DNA of 64,000 bases, taken from the NCBI RefSeq assembly GCF_905404315.1, contig NC_066268.1, forward strand, positions 11,942,001 through 12,006,000. The letters run 5' to 3'. Source of the DNA: Leptidea sinapis. Its lineage: Eukaryota; Arthropoda; Insecta; Lepidoptera; Pieridae. Under the pieces are notes generated by a model that was not told the origin of the DNA, made no database searches, and saw nothing but the letters and a program-made list of their open reading frames with translations. Below are positions 35,701-40,284 of the stretch, in pieces; the stretch's first letter is position 1; each line of letters starts with the position of its first letter. The position numbers and the translations under genes are program-made.

Positions 35701-37444
35701 TGTTTACCTATTCTGTGAGCCTAAATTTAAAAATACAACGAAAAACAACAAGACCTTGTTGCAGTTGGTGAAAAAGTGAACATACTTTTCACAGAAAAGT
35801 TAAAACTTTGACTTACAATTATATAATTTAAAGTAAAATACATTTGGAACGTAGTCAAGTAAGAGGGACTTGAACAAATCTTAGCGCTAGTTTTGCGATA
35901 ATTTCAAATAATACGTTAATTCAAATGAGTTTTAATTAAAGACAATTGGGAGCGGCATCCCGTGCGCTCATTAGCATCCCAGGAATCCTTAATAAATTAG
36001 AGACGAGATACGATTACATTGATCGAGAATAATCGGGAACAATCGACATCTCCCCGTAATTGCTCGCGACGCGGCGTGGCGTCTTGGAATGCCTCCAAAT
36101 TGGATATGATATCAATAAAACTCTCGTTATATGAAATATTGAAAGGGACTTGCGTTATGAAAGGTATTTCATTCCTACAGCGTCTGGGGACATCGCCGGC
36201 GAAATTGATTTTGAATTAAATTAAAAGCTCAGCTTGGTTCTACGTTGCATGGGGTAGTTACTGCAGCTAGGCAATTAGGTGCTATGCGTGCTACTACTAT
36301 AACATGAACTTACTTGATACTGCGATTTTAACACTTGTGTTTATCTCTTACGTAATTTTTGAAACAATTATATTTCTCTTGTTCAAAGAAGCTATCTTGT
36401 AGAGATATCGAAACAGAATTATTGAACATTTTCAAAATAGGACTTGAAAATAACGACAAAAACAAGCGCTCATTTGAAAATTCATGCCTCAAACATGAGA
36501 AGAACGGTCGCAAGAAACTCTTCTTTTTTTAATAAAATTTTGTCACAATTTAATTTCGTACAATAAAATTTACTATTAAATAGCCTGTTAGCTGTCGCTC
36601 CATTCGCAATCTGTATTATTATGAAAGTCTTTTTTGTCATGCCTTTACCACATAAACGTTTTTAATTATTCTTTTGAATTTCGTAACACTTTGTTTTGTA
36701 CATTTTCGGGGATCATGTTGTAAAAGCATATTCATCGCCAAATAAAAGACTTACTAAATCGACTTAACCCAATAGTAGGCATAACAAGTCTATAATTGTT
36801 GGTTTAGTTAACATGATGATGATCACAGTTTCTAGCAAAATCGCTAATGTGCCAAAAGTACCCAAATTTGAGATTTTTTAGAACCTTTAAAAATTCATAT
36901 CTCTAACATTAACTTAATCGTGAATAGTCATAGGACCTGGCATGGGGAAGAGGATCGCATAAAAAATTGAGGTGGATTCGTTTCTATACATTACATACTA
37001 AAACTCTCTCCGAAACACGCTGCGTTATTATTAAGTATTATTCCGATCGGTGCAGTAGTTTCCGCAGTATAACCAAAGGAAAGAATGACTCTCCATTTAT
37101 TAGTATAAATAAGGTAGGTTATAATTCTTGTATGTAAATAGTAAATACTGCGTTAGTTGCTAATAAAAATATTTATTTCTTACAACCTTTTTAAAATGGC
37201 AATTGTTAATTAAAAGTTACCTTTGGAGGTGCAGTAGCGTGTGCACCATCGTACACGTAGAGATGATCATTGCAGTCGAGCTGCAGCAGATCGAAGTGCA
37301 GCATAAACCGCTGCAGAATGCTGTGGGTCTGGAAGGTGACAGTACAGTCCAGGTTACGCTCGTTGCGAGACCAGAGCACTCCTCCGTCAAGCCTGCGGTA
37401 CTGTCTCTGCAAGAAGTGATCCTTGCACAGCGAGTCCATGTAAT
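2621..37444 (-). CDS. CUB-LDLa single-pass membrane protein, Neto/LEV-10-like (six 3' exons; 5' end missing)
   Basis: Seen: six exons join with matching phases, coding lengths 224, 145, 123, 138, 115 and 109 nt, giving 283 residues and a TGA stop. Residues about 6-121 form a CUB domain with four cysteines and the motif DHLYVYDGAHA; about 124-163 form an LDL receptor class A repeat with six cysteines and an acidic DGSDE motif; about 174-198 form a hydrophobic helix followed by basic residues; the tail of about 80 residues is Gly/Ala/Ser/Pro-rich and ends DEWFV. Known: CUB plus LDLa plus one helix is typical of Neto, LEV-10 and SOL proteins, auxiliary subunits that localise or gate ionotropic receptors at synapses. 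Inferred: a plasma-membrane receptor partner with the CUB outside. The first listed exon starts mid-codon and lacks a signal peptide, so at least one 5' exon is missing. Only one CUB is visible, whereas Neto has two; the exact family is uncertain. Confidence 0.85.
2958..3244 (-). mobile_element. Family A, near full length
   Basis: Family A reads, on its forward strand, from tttttatgaaaataaggg to gtgcaaaggagcctcccact. It holds two inverted pairs: gtgccgctcagrattc with its complement about 20 bp later, and acggcgcc with ggcgccgt about 55 bp apart. Non-coding; frames inside it are spurious. This copy lies in the last intron of the receptor gene. Confidence 0.9.
3420..3548 (+). pseudogene. LINE D fragment
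   Basis: Decayed SRNCLTHITKLWNRF and VVFPDQYDI segments, matching the LINE D C-terminus. In the last intron of the receptor gene. Confidence 0.5.
3601..3825 (-). mobile_element. Family A, partial
   Basis: Starts at the agcgcctttttctgccgg section; decayed; faces the next copy head to head. Confidence 0.8.
3919..4110 (+). mobile_element. Family A, truncated at right
   Basis: Poly-T start, stops at cactagctacgccgctaag, 26 bp from the donor of exon 4137-4251 as read on the minus strand. Confidence 0.85.
4137..4251 (-). CDS. Exon: cytoplasmic tail, low-complexity segment
   Basis: The acceptor is aaattacag above 4251; the donor is gttagt after 4137. Two bases in and two bases out fit the exons on each side exactly. 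The 37 full codons encode a Ser/Gly/Ala-rich stretch (ASSNGASGKTAAAGG) and then LLPGNWAHPAGPR. The GC-rich patch stands out from AT-rich flanks. It has no domain of its own; the support is phase, splice signals and composition. An ATG four codons in could be mistaken for a start. Confidence 0.75.
4428..4462. repeat. 15 bp perfect inverted repeat
   Basis: atttaaagataatac, loop cgaca, then the exact complement. It lies 177 bp upstream of exon 4137-4251 (minus sense). Confidence 0.85.
4480..4850 (+). repeat. Decayed dispersed repeat
   Basis: gatgatgcccgcgacttcaa start and tcaaatcggttcagtagctc end are hallmarks of a widespread insect repeat. The frame 4599-4868 inside is spurious. Confidence 0.45.
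4870..5045 (-). mobile_element. Family F fragment with (ACGG)(ACAG) microsatellite
   Basis: Inverse match to 49570-49730 (tgtgaaaatcttaatgcggt, cacagaatacatttacttac). It ends in acgg/acag tetranucleotide repeats at 5006-5040. Confidence 0.6.
5085..5525 (+). pseudogene. LINE E1: RTE-like reverse transcriptase fragment, part 1
   Basis: Translated pieces read FTRDGRCEGDIERRVNAG, VANAAICDGSE, VVTRIEKGMLKWFGHVE and GRGRPLRTFVDQ, typical of RTE-type endonuclease-reverse transcriptases of moths and butterflies. Stops and frameshifts throughout. It continues at 5944 after about 420 bp of other DNA. Confidence 0.7.
5944..6060 (+). pseudogene. LINE E1 fragment, part 2
   Basis: Continues 5085-5525: decayed NRRACM, VINVEEAREV and KWHSVVSSYPHG. 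The intervening 5526-5943 is AT-rich and ends with another repeat's tail (catacagatgaagctaataa). Confidence 0.6.
6061..6725 (+). pseudogene. LINE G: RT C-terminus and 3' tail ending beside an exon
   Basis: The frame 6113-6481 (122 codons) has VRKLYLIRVAMNVHKT, VTNVKTAFACRFPTFLYPRI and ELLSKYLIQLSYMETENLL, the typical C-terminal end of a non-LTR polyprotein after the polymerase. The UTR ends aataaatgattttgattttg. The T-rich tail stops at 6725, ten bases from the splice donor of the transmembrane exon (6735). Confidence 0.75.
6735..6872 (-). CDS. Exon: juxtamembrane linker, transmembrane helix, start of tail
   Basis: The acceptor is gaatctttag above 6872; the donor is gtaagt after 6735. Phase is two bases in, one out. 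It encodes a short Gly/Ser/Asn linker (NGEGSTNG), a helix of about 25 residues with AALMIIIILVLV, a CCYC cluster that could be palmitoylated (inference), and a basic stop-transfer segment RQRAPNRR. A LINE ends about 10 bp past the donor, and family A starts about 28 bp before the acceptor. Confidence 0.88.
6900..7213 (+). mobile_element. Family A, full length
   Basis: Begins 28 bp upstream (minus sense) of the acceptor of exon 6735-6872. Confidence 0.9.
7421..7809 (+). mobile_element. Family C repeat, long form
   Basis: Begins actagctgacccagcaaacg; includes ccgattctcagacctacc twice and ends gagaattttatatata. Immediately followed by a second copy. The same form is at 45592-46058, inverted. 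Confidence 0.75.
7810..8096 (+). mobile_element. Family C repeat, short form, head-to-tail with the previous
   Basis: actagctgacccaggaaaag to attttatatattagat. Closest to the copy at 38491-38786. Confidence 0.75.
8590..9316 (+). pseudogene. LINE B: non-LTR retrotransposon 3' end (RT C-terminus), best copy
   Basis: The frame 8658-9107 encodes SYGILLWGSAADINTIFVLQ, KRAIRAIYNLGPKESLRE, ILTVASQYIFDN, FVGRCICFYN and ends FLNDTTDWE with TAA. This is the conserved post-polymerase region of jockey/CR1-type reverse transcriptases, cut off upstream. The 3' UTR holds cccgctgagtttcttgcgcc and ends in a short repeated tail around ttgaataaaaatatttgaat. 5'-truncated and dead. Confidence 0.85.
9322..9600 (-). 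pseudogene. RTE-like LINE C-terminus
   Basis: The minus frame 9322-9519 reads RDGSRKKGRQKKRWADDIA and RLAQNRDMRRHMENFYATED, a terminal segment of an RTE-type reverse transcriptase. It abuts the LINE B tail ending at 9316. Confidence 0.6.
9787..9909 (-). CDS. Exon: LDL receptor class A repeat
   Basis: The acceptor is attccttacag above 9909; the donor gtaatt follows 9787. The phase (two bases in, one base out) matches both neighbours. The 40 complete codons encode a whole LDLa module: Cys at GC, RC, FC, TC, HC and LC, with DGVDHCADGSDE giving the calcium-binding acidic residues. Exactly one LDLa repeat next to a transmembrane exon is typical of CUB-LDLa receptor auxiliary proteins. Confidence 0.92.
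9910..10502. other. Intron, nothing recognised
   Basis: AT-rich intron sequence upstream of the LDLa exon; no repeat recognised. Confidence 0.5.
10503..10610 (+). repeat. Two-copy repeat (mate at 48095-48205)
   Basis: Shares taaccgattttgattgac-type, gtcagccac and gagatagaaagggtaagcg segments with the mate. Confidence 0.5.
10774..11333. mobile_element. TIR DNA element, copy 1 (with family A fragment inside)
   Basis: Begins CCACGGACTAGTAAAAAA and ends with its inverse at 11313-11333. Flanked by a probable 7 bp duplication (tcaaaac). The body matches 27163-27535 closely. An extra 170 bp or so near its right end carries a family A fragment. Non-autonomous: no transposase frame. Confidence 0.8.
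11146..11279 (-). mobile_element. Family A fragment in the TIR element
   Basis: From ctttgcacaggatgccggct to cgtagctagtgaaatta; absent from the second TIR element copy at 27163. Confidence 0.8.
11622..11708 (+). mobile_element. Family A left-end fragment
   Basis: gggatgagacgagctag and cattacaatgcagtgccgct, then unrelated sequence. Confidence 0.7.
11945..12256 (-). mobile_element. Family A, full length
   Basis: Both ends and both inverted pairs present. Confidence 0.88.
12257..13196. other. Intron, nothing recognised
   Basis: AT-rich; no coding or repeat signature that I can support. Confidence 0.5.
13197..13497 (+). mobile_element. Family A, full length
   Basis: Both ends present; abuts a LINE D fragment on the right. 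Confidence 0.9.
13530..13960 (-). pseudogene. LINE D fragment, minus strand
   Basis: The minus frame reads DHGQCSVELFGLIPVAKF and PRNFLPSTATWWIQLPAAVV; further upstream RPHIEYRSPFWVGAY. This is the C-terminal part of the LINE D polyprotein. The family A copy 13197-13497 abuts it. Confidence 0.65.
14465..14638. mobile_element. Small inverted-terminal element with internal 20 bp tandem repeat
   Basis: The ends share an inverted sequence of about 24 bp containing TGCGCAAAGTTCGA. Inside, gcgtgcgggaatgt is repeated three times at a 19-20 bp period (14541-14595), and an inverted relative lies at about 14521-14533. No coding capacity and no clear target duplication. Confidence 0.65.
14639..15944. 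other. Intron, no supported feature
   Basis: Contains 60-80 codon frames (14687-14920, 14928-15155, 15258-15503) without domains or splice support. Confidence 0.5.
15945..16275 (-). mobile_element. S2 element: tRNA-like core between inverted AT-rich ends, long copy
   Basis: The minus strand reads acggttggctgagcgg, then gagggttcgagtc and a tail of catcgttcataaattttg. Both edges carry aaatttaatttgtgtt in opposite orientations (15945-15975 and about 16245-16268). Confidence 0.6.
16381..16525 (-). CDS. Exon: C-terminal part of CUB domain
   Basis: The acceptor is aattttcag above 16525; the donor is gtaagt after 16381. It opens in phase 0, matching the previous exon, and ends with one base of a split codon. 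It encodes 48 residues beginning ADLSCRNTKEQ, with FLTLKYVTDN and GTDANGFRLIITA, the classic CUB ending (fourth Cys, hydrophobic beta strand, S/T-D, GF.L.I.A). Family A repeat DNA starts only about 40 bp upstream of the acceptor. Confidence 0.88.
16565..16809 (+). mobile_element. Family A with internal deletion
   Basis: Lacks most of the first inverted pair; begins about 40 bp upstream (minus sense) of the CUB exon acceptor at 16526. Confidence 0.85.
16850..17105 (+). pseudogene. LINE E1 fragment
   Basis: Same RTE-like end as 5085-6060: KWFGHV, SRGRIRRTFVHQIGDV and RACMKRVMNVEEAREVCTN. Several frame changes. Confidence 0.7.
17518..17950 (-). pseudogene. RTE-like LINE C-terminus
   Basis: The minus frame 17518-17760 reads KVKWQWAGHISRLTHKRW, GRPCKRWADDLIEY and WKKMEEAFTQRG. 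Upstream, decayed WTFTNRIKK and TESNRKK-like text continues to about 17950. This is the standard RTE/endonuclease-RT ending; truncated. Confidence 0.75.
17948..18036 (-). mobile_element. Family A, first piece, split by LINE B
   Basis: gcggcgcctttttctgtagt to tagctagtgaaattattggg. Confidence 0.65.
18040..18400 (+). pseudogene. LINE B fragment, degraded, inserted into family A
   Basis: Contains decayed forms of the HNVNTRNKHKLV and TRLSRVSKS segments and the ttgaatgtaaatatttatatttgaat tail. Family A minus-strand pieces lie on both sides (17948-18036 and 18405-18490). Confidence 0.7.
18405..18490 (-). mobile_element. Family A, second piece, split by LINE B
   Basis: aagtgacgagcgaaactg, gggcagggcgtatcac, then the end of the element. 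Confidence 0.6.
18491..19383. other. Intron with a GC-richer unique patch
   Basis: 18690-18860 is more GC-rich than its surroundings and shows no repeat match within the window. The rest is AT-rich. Confidence 0.4.
19384..19482 (+). mobile_element. Family A middle fragment
   Basis: tactttgagacataagtaat to ctagggcgccctttataatg. Confidence 0.65.
20290..20437 (-). mobile_element. Family A fragment
   Basis: Starts gcgccgtagctagtgaaatt; ends at a decayed gaacgtcctgttagtcc. Confidence 0.8.
20641..21110 (+). pseudogene. Tc1/mariner-like transposase N-terminus, interrupted fossil
   Basis: At 20694-20790 one frame reads SLVEAAQMVALIDFGLSV and then VVTRRLYLS, matching the first helix-turn-helix pattern of Tc1-type transposases (AQ.VALI..G.S.R.V.R.L..S). 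About 240 bp later (21035-21105) another frame reads GSGRNQVITVRDGQ, the segment that normally follows within a few residues (RPGSGR...T.RDD). The sequence between looks inserted and non-coding. There is no catalytic domain. Confidence 0.55.
21345..21420 (+). mobile_element. S2 tail fragment
   Basis: attttatttgtgtaattaat followed by cccagaagtgagagttatca, as after the S2 copy at 27720 and the long copy at 16268. Confidence 0.4.
21655..22205 (-). pseudogene. LINE B fragment
   Basis: On the minus strand the tail, the aaccgctgagattcttacg-type UTR and decayed MPTTRLSRIRK / FVGR-like coding sequence can be read; the frame is broken several times. Confidence 0.7.
22232..22517 (+). mobile_element. 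Family A, near full length
   Basis: Both ends present; a short stretch after gacgttcacc is deleted. Confidence 0.9.
22895..23150 (+). mobile_element. tRNA-derived SINE S1
   Basis: Pol III box A-like tagcccagtgg at about 22909 and box B-like gagttcgaatccc at about 22952, followed by a non-tRNA body (gtttccgagtcatggatgtt) and a tail. The cloverleaf is incomplete and no amino-acid identity can be supported, so SINE rather than tRNA gene. Confidence 0.75.
23544..23593. repeat. 23 bp inverted repeat with 4 nt loop
   Basis: Arms 23544-23566 and 23571-23593 (core ttcatcagcgctgga and its complement) differ at one position. Weaker pairing continues outward through gtacgc. Confidence 0.85.
23750..24050 (-). 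pseudogene. RTE-like LINE fragment, decayed
   Basis: On the minus strand, KPGFIKKNTTDRIQNTQR then VIERSILNIRVKDRIK can be read, the segment upstream of the KWQWAGH motif in RTE elements. Multiple stops. Confidence 0.5.
24430..25240 (+). pseudogene. LINE C 3' end carrying a family A insertion
   Basis: Decayed coding remnants (RLHNIHNRFKGKWIHFYNKV, WLCRKYYYS), then the UTR with gagaatttcttgcgccggtt and, after the family A insertion at 24892-25157, the ending cagtgtctagtatattagaa. An uninterrupted version of that junction is at about 29180. Confidence 0.65.
24892..25157 (+). mobile_element. Family A in LINE C
   Basis: Inserted after gaagcggtag in a LINE C tail; the right end stops at ggcgccgttgtggtag, so the last 55 bp or so of the element are absent. 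Confidence 0.88.
25378..25447 (+). mobile_element. Family A right-end fragment
   Basis: aggcgccgttgtagtaccca to gtgcaaaggagcctccaact. Confidence 0.75.
25690..25800 (+). repeat. Dispersed insect repeat fragment
   Basis: gacttcaaaaaaggaggagg and ctcaattcgtcggtattttt are widely recurring in insect DNA. It runs into T-rich sequence. Confidence 0.4.
26028..26405. mobile_element. Second copy of the TTAGATTAAGG-ended element, inverted
   Basis: Shares ctccgctgcgctccaact, ctcgagccagtc-like and aagcatctaatag stretches with 41130-41506 in the opposite order. The right end caccaatcctt is the inverse of the other copy's left end. Confidence 0.5.
26803..26958 (-). mobile_element. LINE D tail, 156 bp, flanked by a 44 bp target duplication
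   Basis: Poly-T at 26803-26812 (poly-A of a minus-strand insertion), then the LINE D UTR and a short coding remnant. The 44 bp at 26759-26802 and 26959-27002 match with one difference, exactly bracketing the insertion. Confidence 0.85.
27163..27535. mobile_element. TIR DNA element, copy 2 (uninterrupted)
   Basis: Near-identical body to 10774-11333 without the inserted fragment, so it serves as the reference structure. The terminal sequence is slightly degraded on the left. Flanking atagtag on both sides suggests a 7 bp target duplication. Confidence 0.8.
27588..27745 (+). mobile_element. S2 element, short copy
   Basis: The left edge acacaaattcaatttgaaaa and right edge ttttaaaatttaatttgtgt are inverse. 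Between them is a tRNA-like core (agcgcttgcagcgaacgcg, gtgggtttgagtcc). No credible complete tRNA fold. Confidence 0.6.
28247..28340 (+). mobile_element. S2 element, tRNA-like part
   Basis: Contains acggttggcctagtaggaga and gcgggttcgagtctcgcatc, then the S2 tail start. Confidence 0.6.
28567..28694 (-). mobile_element. Family A with large internal deletion
   Basis: The terminal cagtgggaggct joins almost directly to agcggcgctgcattgtaatg. Confidence 0.75.
28741..28830 (-). mobile_element. Family A middle fragment
   Basis: gcgccttttctgtggtgaga to a decayed tagcaagtggaatg. Confidence 0.5.
28973..29095 (-). mobile_element. Family A fragment, decayed
   Basis: gacgcacgtaattgcgatgc, agaactcttagcggcactg. 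Confidence 0.55.
29125..29290 (+). mobile_element. LINE C tail without insertion
   Basis: Contains ttcttctctctcagagcgcc, then ccgcagcggtagtagtgtct with no break. This shows the pre-insertion sequence of the 24430 copy. Confidence 0.7.
29332..29385. repeat. CA-rich alternating purine-pyrimidine tract
   Basis: cacacaca-type repeats with acgcgtgcgcgtgc inside. Confidence 0.8.
30060..30165 (-). mobile_element. LINE D-like tail (copy in duplication block A)
   Basis: The reverse complement carries aaaggctggtaatgttcttg and gtgggaggtggtgatgact, the decayed LINE D end. An identical copy is at 32757-32862. Confidence 0.55.
31330..31528 (-). mobile_element. Family A in duplication block A (copy 1)
   Basis: cctagtgaaatcactgggaa to cgtctcgtcccttattgtc. 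An identical copy is at 34027-34225. Confidence 0.85.
31538..32291. other. 754 bp segment present only in duplication copy 1
   Basis: Lies between blocks A and B in the first unit only. It holds the orphan frame 31599-31956 and flanking AT-rich DNA without recognised transposon ends or target duplication. It is therefore either a deletion from copy 2 or an insertion into copy 1. Confidence 0.8.
31599..31956 (-). CDS. Orphan terminal-exon-like frame, possible fibronectin III-like C-terminus
   Basis: An acceptor-like tttaatttag lies above 31956, followed by one base, two codons, ATG and 115 more codons to TAA. The peptide has regularly spaced cysteines (VPVCTS, TCKEYCKR, SCLGMK, KVCTF, SLCHNH) and a segment LDSLLPDTAYICILTFD that resembles the LLP.T.Y part of fibronectin III domains. 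It looks like real coding sequence rather than repeat DNA. It lies in the receptor gene's 20.7 kb intron, same strand, inside a 754 bp segment absent from the neighbouring duplicate. It could be the last exon of another gene or a translocated exon copy. No matching upstream exon was found. Confidence 0.45.
32292..32573. repeat. Local duplication, block B copy 1 (282 bp)
   Basis: Recurs at 34236-34517 with an offset of 1,944 bp. In copy 1, 754 bp of other DNA separates blocks A and B; in copy 2 they are one base apart. Confidence 0.95.
32586..34234. repeat. Local duplication, block A copy 2
   Basis: Second copy of 29889-31537. It is preceded by a 12-base filler (32574-32585) whose first ten bases repeat 32552-32561, and followed by a single extra base before block B copy 2. 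Confidence 0.95.
34027..34225 (-). mobile_element. Family A in duplication block A (copy 2)
   Basis: Duplicate of 31330-31528. Confidence 0.85.
34236..34517. repeat. Local duplication, block B copy 2
   Basis: Second copy of 32292-32573. Unique sequence resumes at 34518. Confidence 0.95.
35345..35540 (+). pseudogene. LINE D fragment with internal deletion
   Basis: Reads FYKMQVRPHM-YCCHLWSSAPH and then jumps to TMESASLFGVF, the later TKLWNxLP.xVF segment; the middle is missing. Confidence 0.5.
36490..36845 (-). pseudogene. LINE B fragment
   Basis: Minus-strand match to the LINE B coding end (a decayed form of the FVGRCICFYN segment, then KCVTKFKRI-like) and the aagaaactctt UTR start. Highly decayed; it lies 0.4 kb from the CUB exon. 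Confidence 0.6.
36880..37115 (+). repeat. Decayed dispersed repeat tail
   Basis: Ends ccgatcggtgcagtagtttc, then tataaccaaaggaaagaatg; lies about 100 bp from the CUB exon donor. Confidence 0.4.
37221..37444 (-). CDS. Exon: N-terminal part of CUB domain
   Basis: The acceptor is a pyrimidine-rich tract ending ttctacag just above 37444; the donor gtaact follows 37221. The exon starts with two bases of a split codon and ends on a full codon (AAG, Lys). It encodes 74 complete residues, including SLCKDHFLQRQYRRLDGG, a second Cys in NLDCTVTF and a third in QLDCNDHLYVYDG, the usual CUB Cys/aromatic/YDG pattern. GC content is clearly above that of the surrounding intron. The internal ATG near the exon start is not a credible initiator, because no signal peptide follows. 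Confidence 0.88.
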
Positions 37445-38436
37445 CTGTAGAAGAAAGAAAGAGGATATTATACGCCTGCTGACAGACAGGAAAGATCTTT
37501 TAGAGACCTTGGGACCCATAGAGAATCTTAATAAGGAAACCTTATAGGACCGCTGTTTGTCCGTTGGTCGAAACTCATTTTCTTAGGTATGCGTAACGTA
37601 TAACACGTTGATATTGAAAGGACATACTTAGGACTACTTTTCTGACGACCAGAAAAAAATCTAGAGGTTTATTCCCAATAATAAGGTAACAGACGATCAG
37701 AAACGTAAAAATCGGCAACACTTGATTTTCCCCATCTCCCGTAAAATTTTTGGCAGAATGTCCATGGTAGGAATTAATTCGCTTTTTATTATTTATTGTT
37801 TAAATTTGTGTTAGTTTTGTTAGTTCTTCATTACGAAAACGGTCTCGATTAGCGAACCACACTTAAACTAATCTCCTTTTTTAACATATCTATAAGGCAT
37901 TGACTTATCGTACTGTTAATTAGAGTTTTAAGAGCTTAATGAAAATATTTTATAAGAAATGAAATTATTTATTTTGCTATGAAATAGGGTACGTCCAGAT
38001 ATTAAATATTACAATGTGTCCTCTATCCAGCTTAAATTAAAAGCATGCAAAAACTTAACACTTATTTAAATATTCATTAATACTATAAAAAAATATTTTC
38101 AAGTAGTCATTAAAAGAGTCTTGGTATAATCATTATTAAGTATTTTCAAGTCCTTAGGCTTGTAATATAATTTTGGCACATGTTATGGCTATTTTTGAGA
38201 AAAAGTGTTGTTTTAGGACAATGTTTCAAAACCAGTCTATGCGGCTGTCTTATTACTCTAGCATTCGCAGCTGACGTGAAAAGAGGGGGGATTTTAAGGG
38301 ATTATAAATATACTTCACACAATTTCATAATTTTTCACAAATCTATCATCATACATTTTGGTAGTATGGTCTAAAATTATTTCTATATTGAATAGCCAAC
38401 CAGGATCCTATTAAAACTGTATATCTATATCATATG
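37445..38436. other. Intron upstream of the CUB exon, nothing recognised
   Basis: AT-rich; no signal-peptide exon found on the minus strand here. Confidence 0.5.
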
Positions 38437-38490
38437 ATATATATATATATATGTATATATATACATATGTATATATATATATATATATAT
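38437..38490. repeat. AT microsatellite
   Basis: Long (AT)n with interspersed GTATAT; its partner tract at 38785-38820 lies beyond the inserted family C element. Confidence 0.9.
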
Positions 38491-38781
38491 ACTAGCTGAC
38501 CCAGCAAACGTTGTATTGCCGATATTAAAATCGCGATACAAAAGTAACTGTTGATCGTAGATGGGTGAAAATTTGAAGTTGTATGTATTTTTTAATGCTG
38601 ACTCATAATCAAAACAAATTTAAAAAAAAAATAAAAAAATTCGTGTGGACCACCCTTAACATTTAGGGGGATGAAAAATAGTAGTTGTCCGATTCTCAGA
38701 CCTACCCAATATGCACTCAAAATTTTTTTCGTTTCGGAGGAGTTCAATGTTTAACACCATGACACGAGAATTTTATATATT

Positions 38782-38786
<5 letters not shown>
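38491..38786 (+). mobile_element. Family C repeat inside an AT microsatellite
   Basis: Same body as 7810-8096, flanked on both sides by (AT)n tracts (38437-38490 and 38785-38820). Confidence 0.75.
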
Positions 38787-38817
<31 letters not shown>

Positions 38818-39463
38818 TATCATATGATACACATTATAATGTATACATCTAAGACTAGATCATTGAATGAGATAAGCATATGACACACGCAGACAAATAT
38901 AACTTTAAGAACTCATCTTTTGTGCTACTGTGCTCTCAATCCCCAAGTTTGAGGAATGTTCACAATGGCCACTAAATCAGGAACAATGCAAATAAACATA
39001 AAAGTGCTCCATTGCCGCGTGTCTAAGCGAAATACAAAGAATCCGAGTTTGAATAAGGAAGTCAATAAGTTTTATTTGATTCTAGTGTTACTTTGAAGAC
39101 ATTTCGCAGAGAGGTCGCGGCGTGAAGAACGAGCAATTTCCTCCAAGGCAATGGATTCTAGAGTCAGAGTAACACTCTCAATATATCAAAGGCCAAGTTA
39201 TTGCAATTTATTCTTATTTAAAACCATTTTATGTAACTATAAGAGTTTTGCAGCAGCACAAAGTATTATTCTATTTCAACATTAAATGTATTCAATTTTA
39301 ATTCTATCGGTGTGTTTTACAACTGTTACTGTAAATTTCGATTACTATTATTTTATATTTTTATTTTATTTTACTTTATTTGATAAACCAACAATATTTA
39401 TGCACAAAATGTAAAAATATGAACAGGGAGACTTAAAACTAAAAGAAACATACCAAAAATATC

Positions 39464-40280
39464 AATAATAACCTTGCAGTGGGGCCCCCATATTGAAGGA
39501 TTGGCGAATAGGCTTAGTTTTGCAGCATATGCGGTTAAGAAAATTAGACGGTTAACTGACATAGATACGGCGCGATTAGTATACATTCATTATTTTCATA
39601 GTATGATGTCCTATGGTATATTGTTATGGGGCTGTGCGGCCGATATTAATACTATCTTTGTGCTGCAGAAGAGGGCTATTCGCGCGATTTATAACCTAGG
39701 TCCTAAAGAAGAAGAAGTCCTAGGCCATTAAGAGAAATATTTAAAGAAATAAACATTTTGACTGTTGCTTCTCAATACATTTTTGATAATGTTCTGTATG
39801 TTCATAAGCACGATGAGGAATTCTCTAGAAACTGTGACATTCATAATGTTAACACGAGGAACAAACATAAACTTGTTATGCCTACTACTCGGTTGGGTCG
39901 AGTTAGTAAGTCTTTTGTTGGGCGATGTATATGCTTCTACAATATGATCACAGAAAATGTACAAAACAAATGCGTTACGAAATTTAAAAGAATTGTTAAA
40001 AAACGTTTGTGTGGGTTATTATAGCATAAACGATTTTCTTAATGACACCACGGACTGGGAATAAAGCGAACACCCTCAGGCTCTTTCATTATAAATGTTT
40101 ATATAAACGATATTACATTGTAATCCATATTTTATATTTAAAAAAAAAGCCCGCTGAGTTTCTTGCGCCCATTCTTCTCAGGTCTGAGGCAGTCTCTTTT
40201 GAATGGGTGGTAGTTTTTGACGTTCAATAAGTGATTTTGAATCCTATTTTGAATAAAAATATTTGAATTTGAAATTTGAA
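39464..40280 (+). pseudogene. LINE B copy, 5'-truncated, frameshifted
   Basis: Extends further 5' than the 8590 copy (GPHIEGLANRLSFAAYAVKK, RRLTDIDTARLVYI). A small insertion repeating aagtcctagg at 39699-39722 shifts the frame after NLGPKE. The rest matches the 8590 copy closely, including the tail. Confidence 0.85.
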
Positions 40281-40284
40281 TAAC

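Larger units (their letters stand above)
34518..37220. other. Intron; unique GC-richer patch at 35945-36215
   Basis: Apart from the LINE pieces listed, mostly unassigned. 35945-36215 is non-repetitive within the window, moderately GC-rich, and begins near a TTAATTA homeodomain-type site. Confidence 0.4.

Noticed and set aside
37203..37547. 114-codon plus-strand frame
   Set aside because: It is the antisense shadow of the CUB exon; the minus strand has the domain and splice sites.
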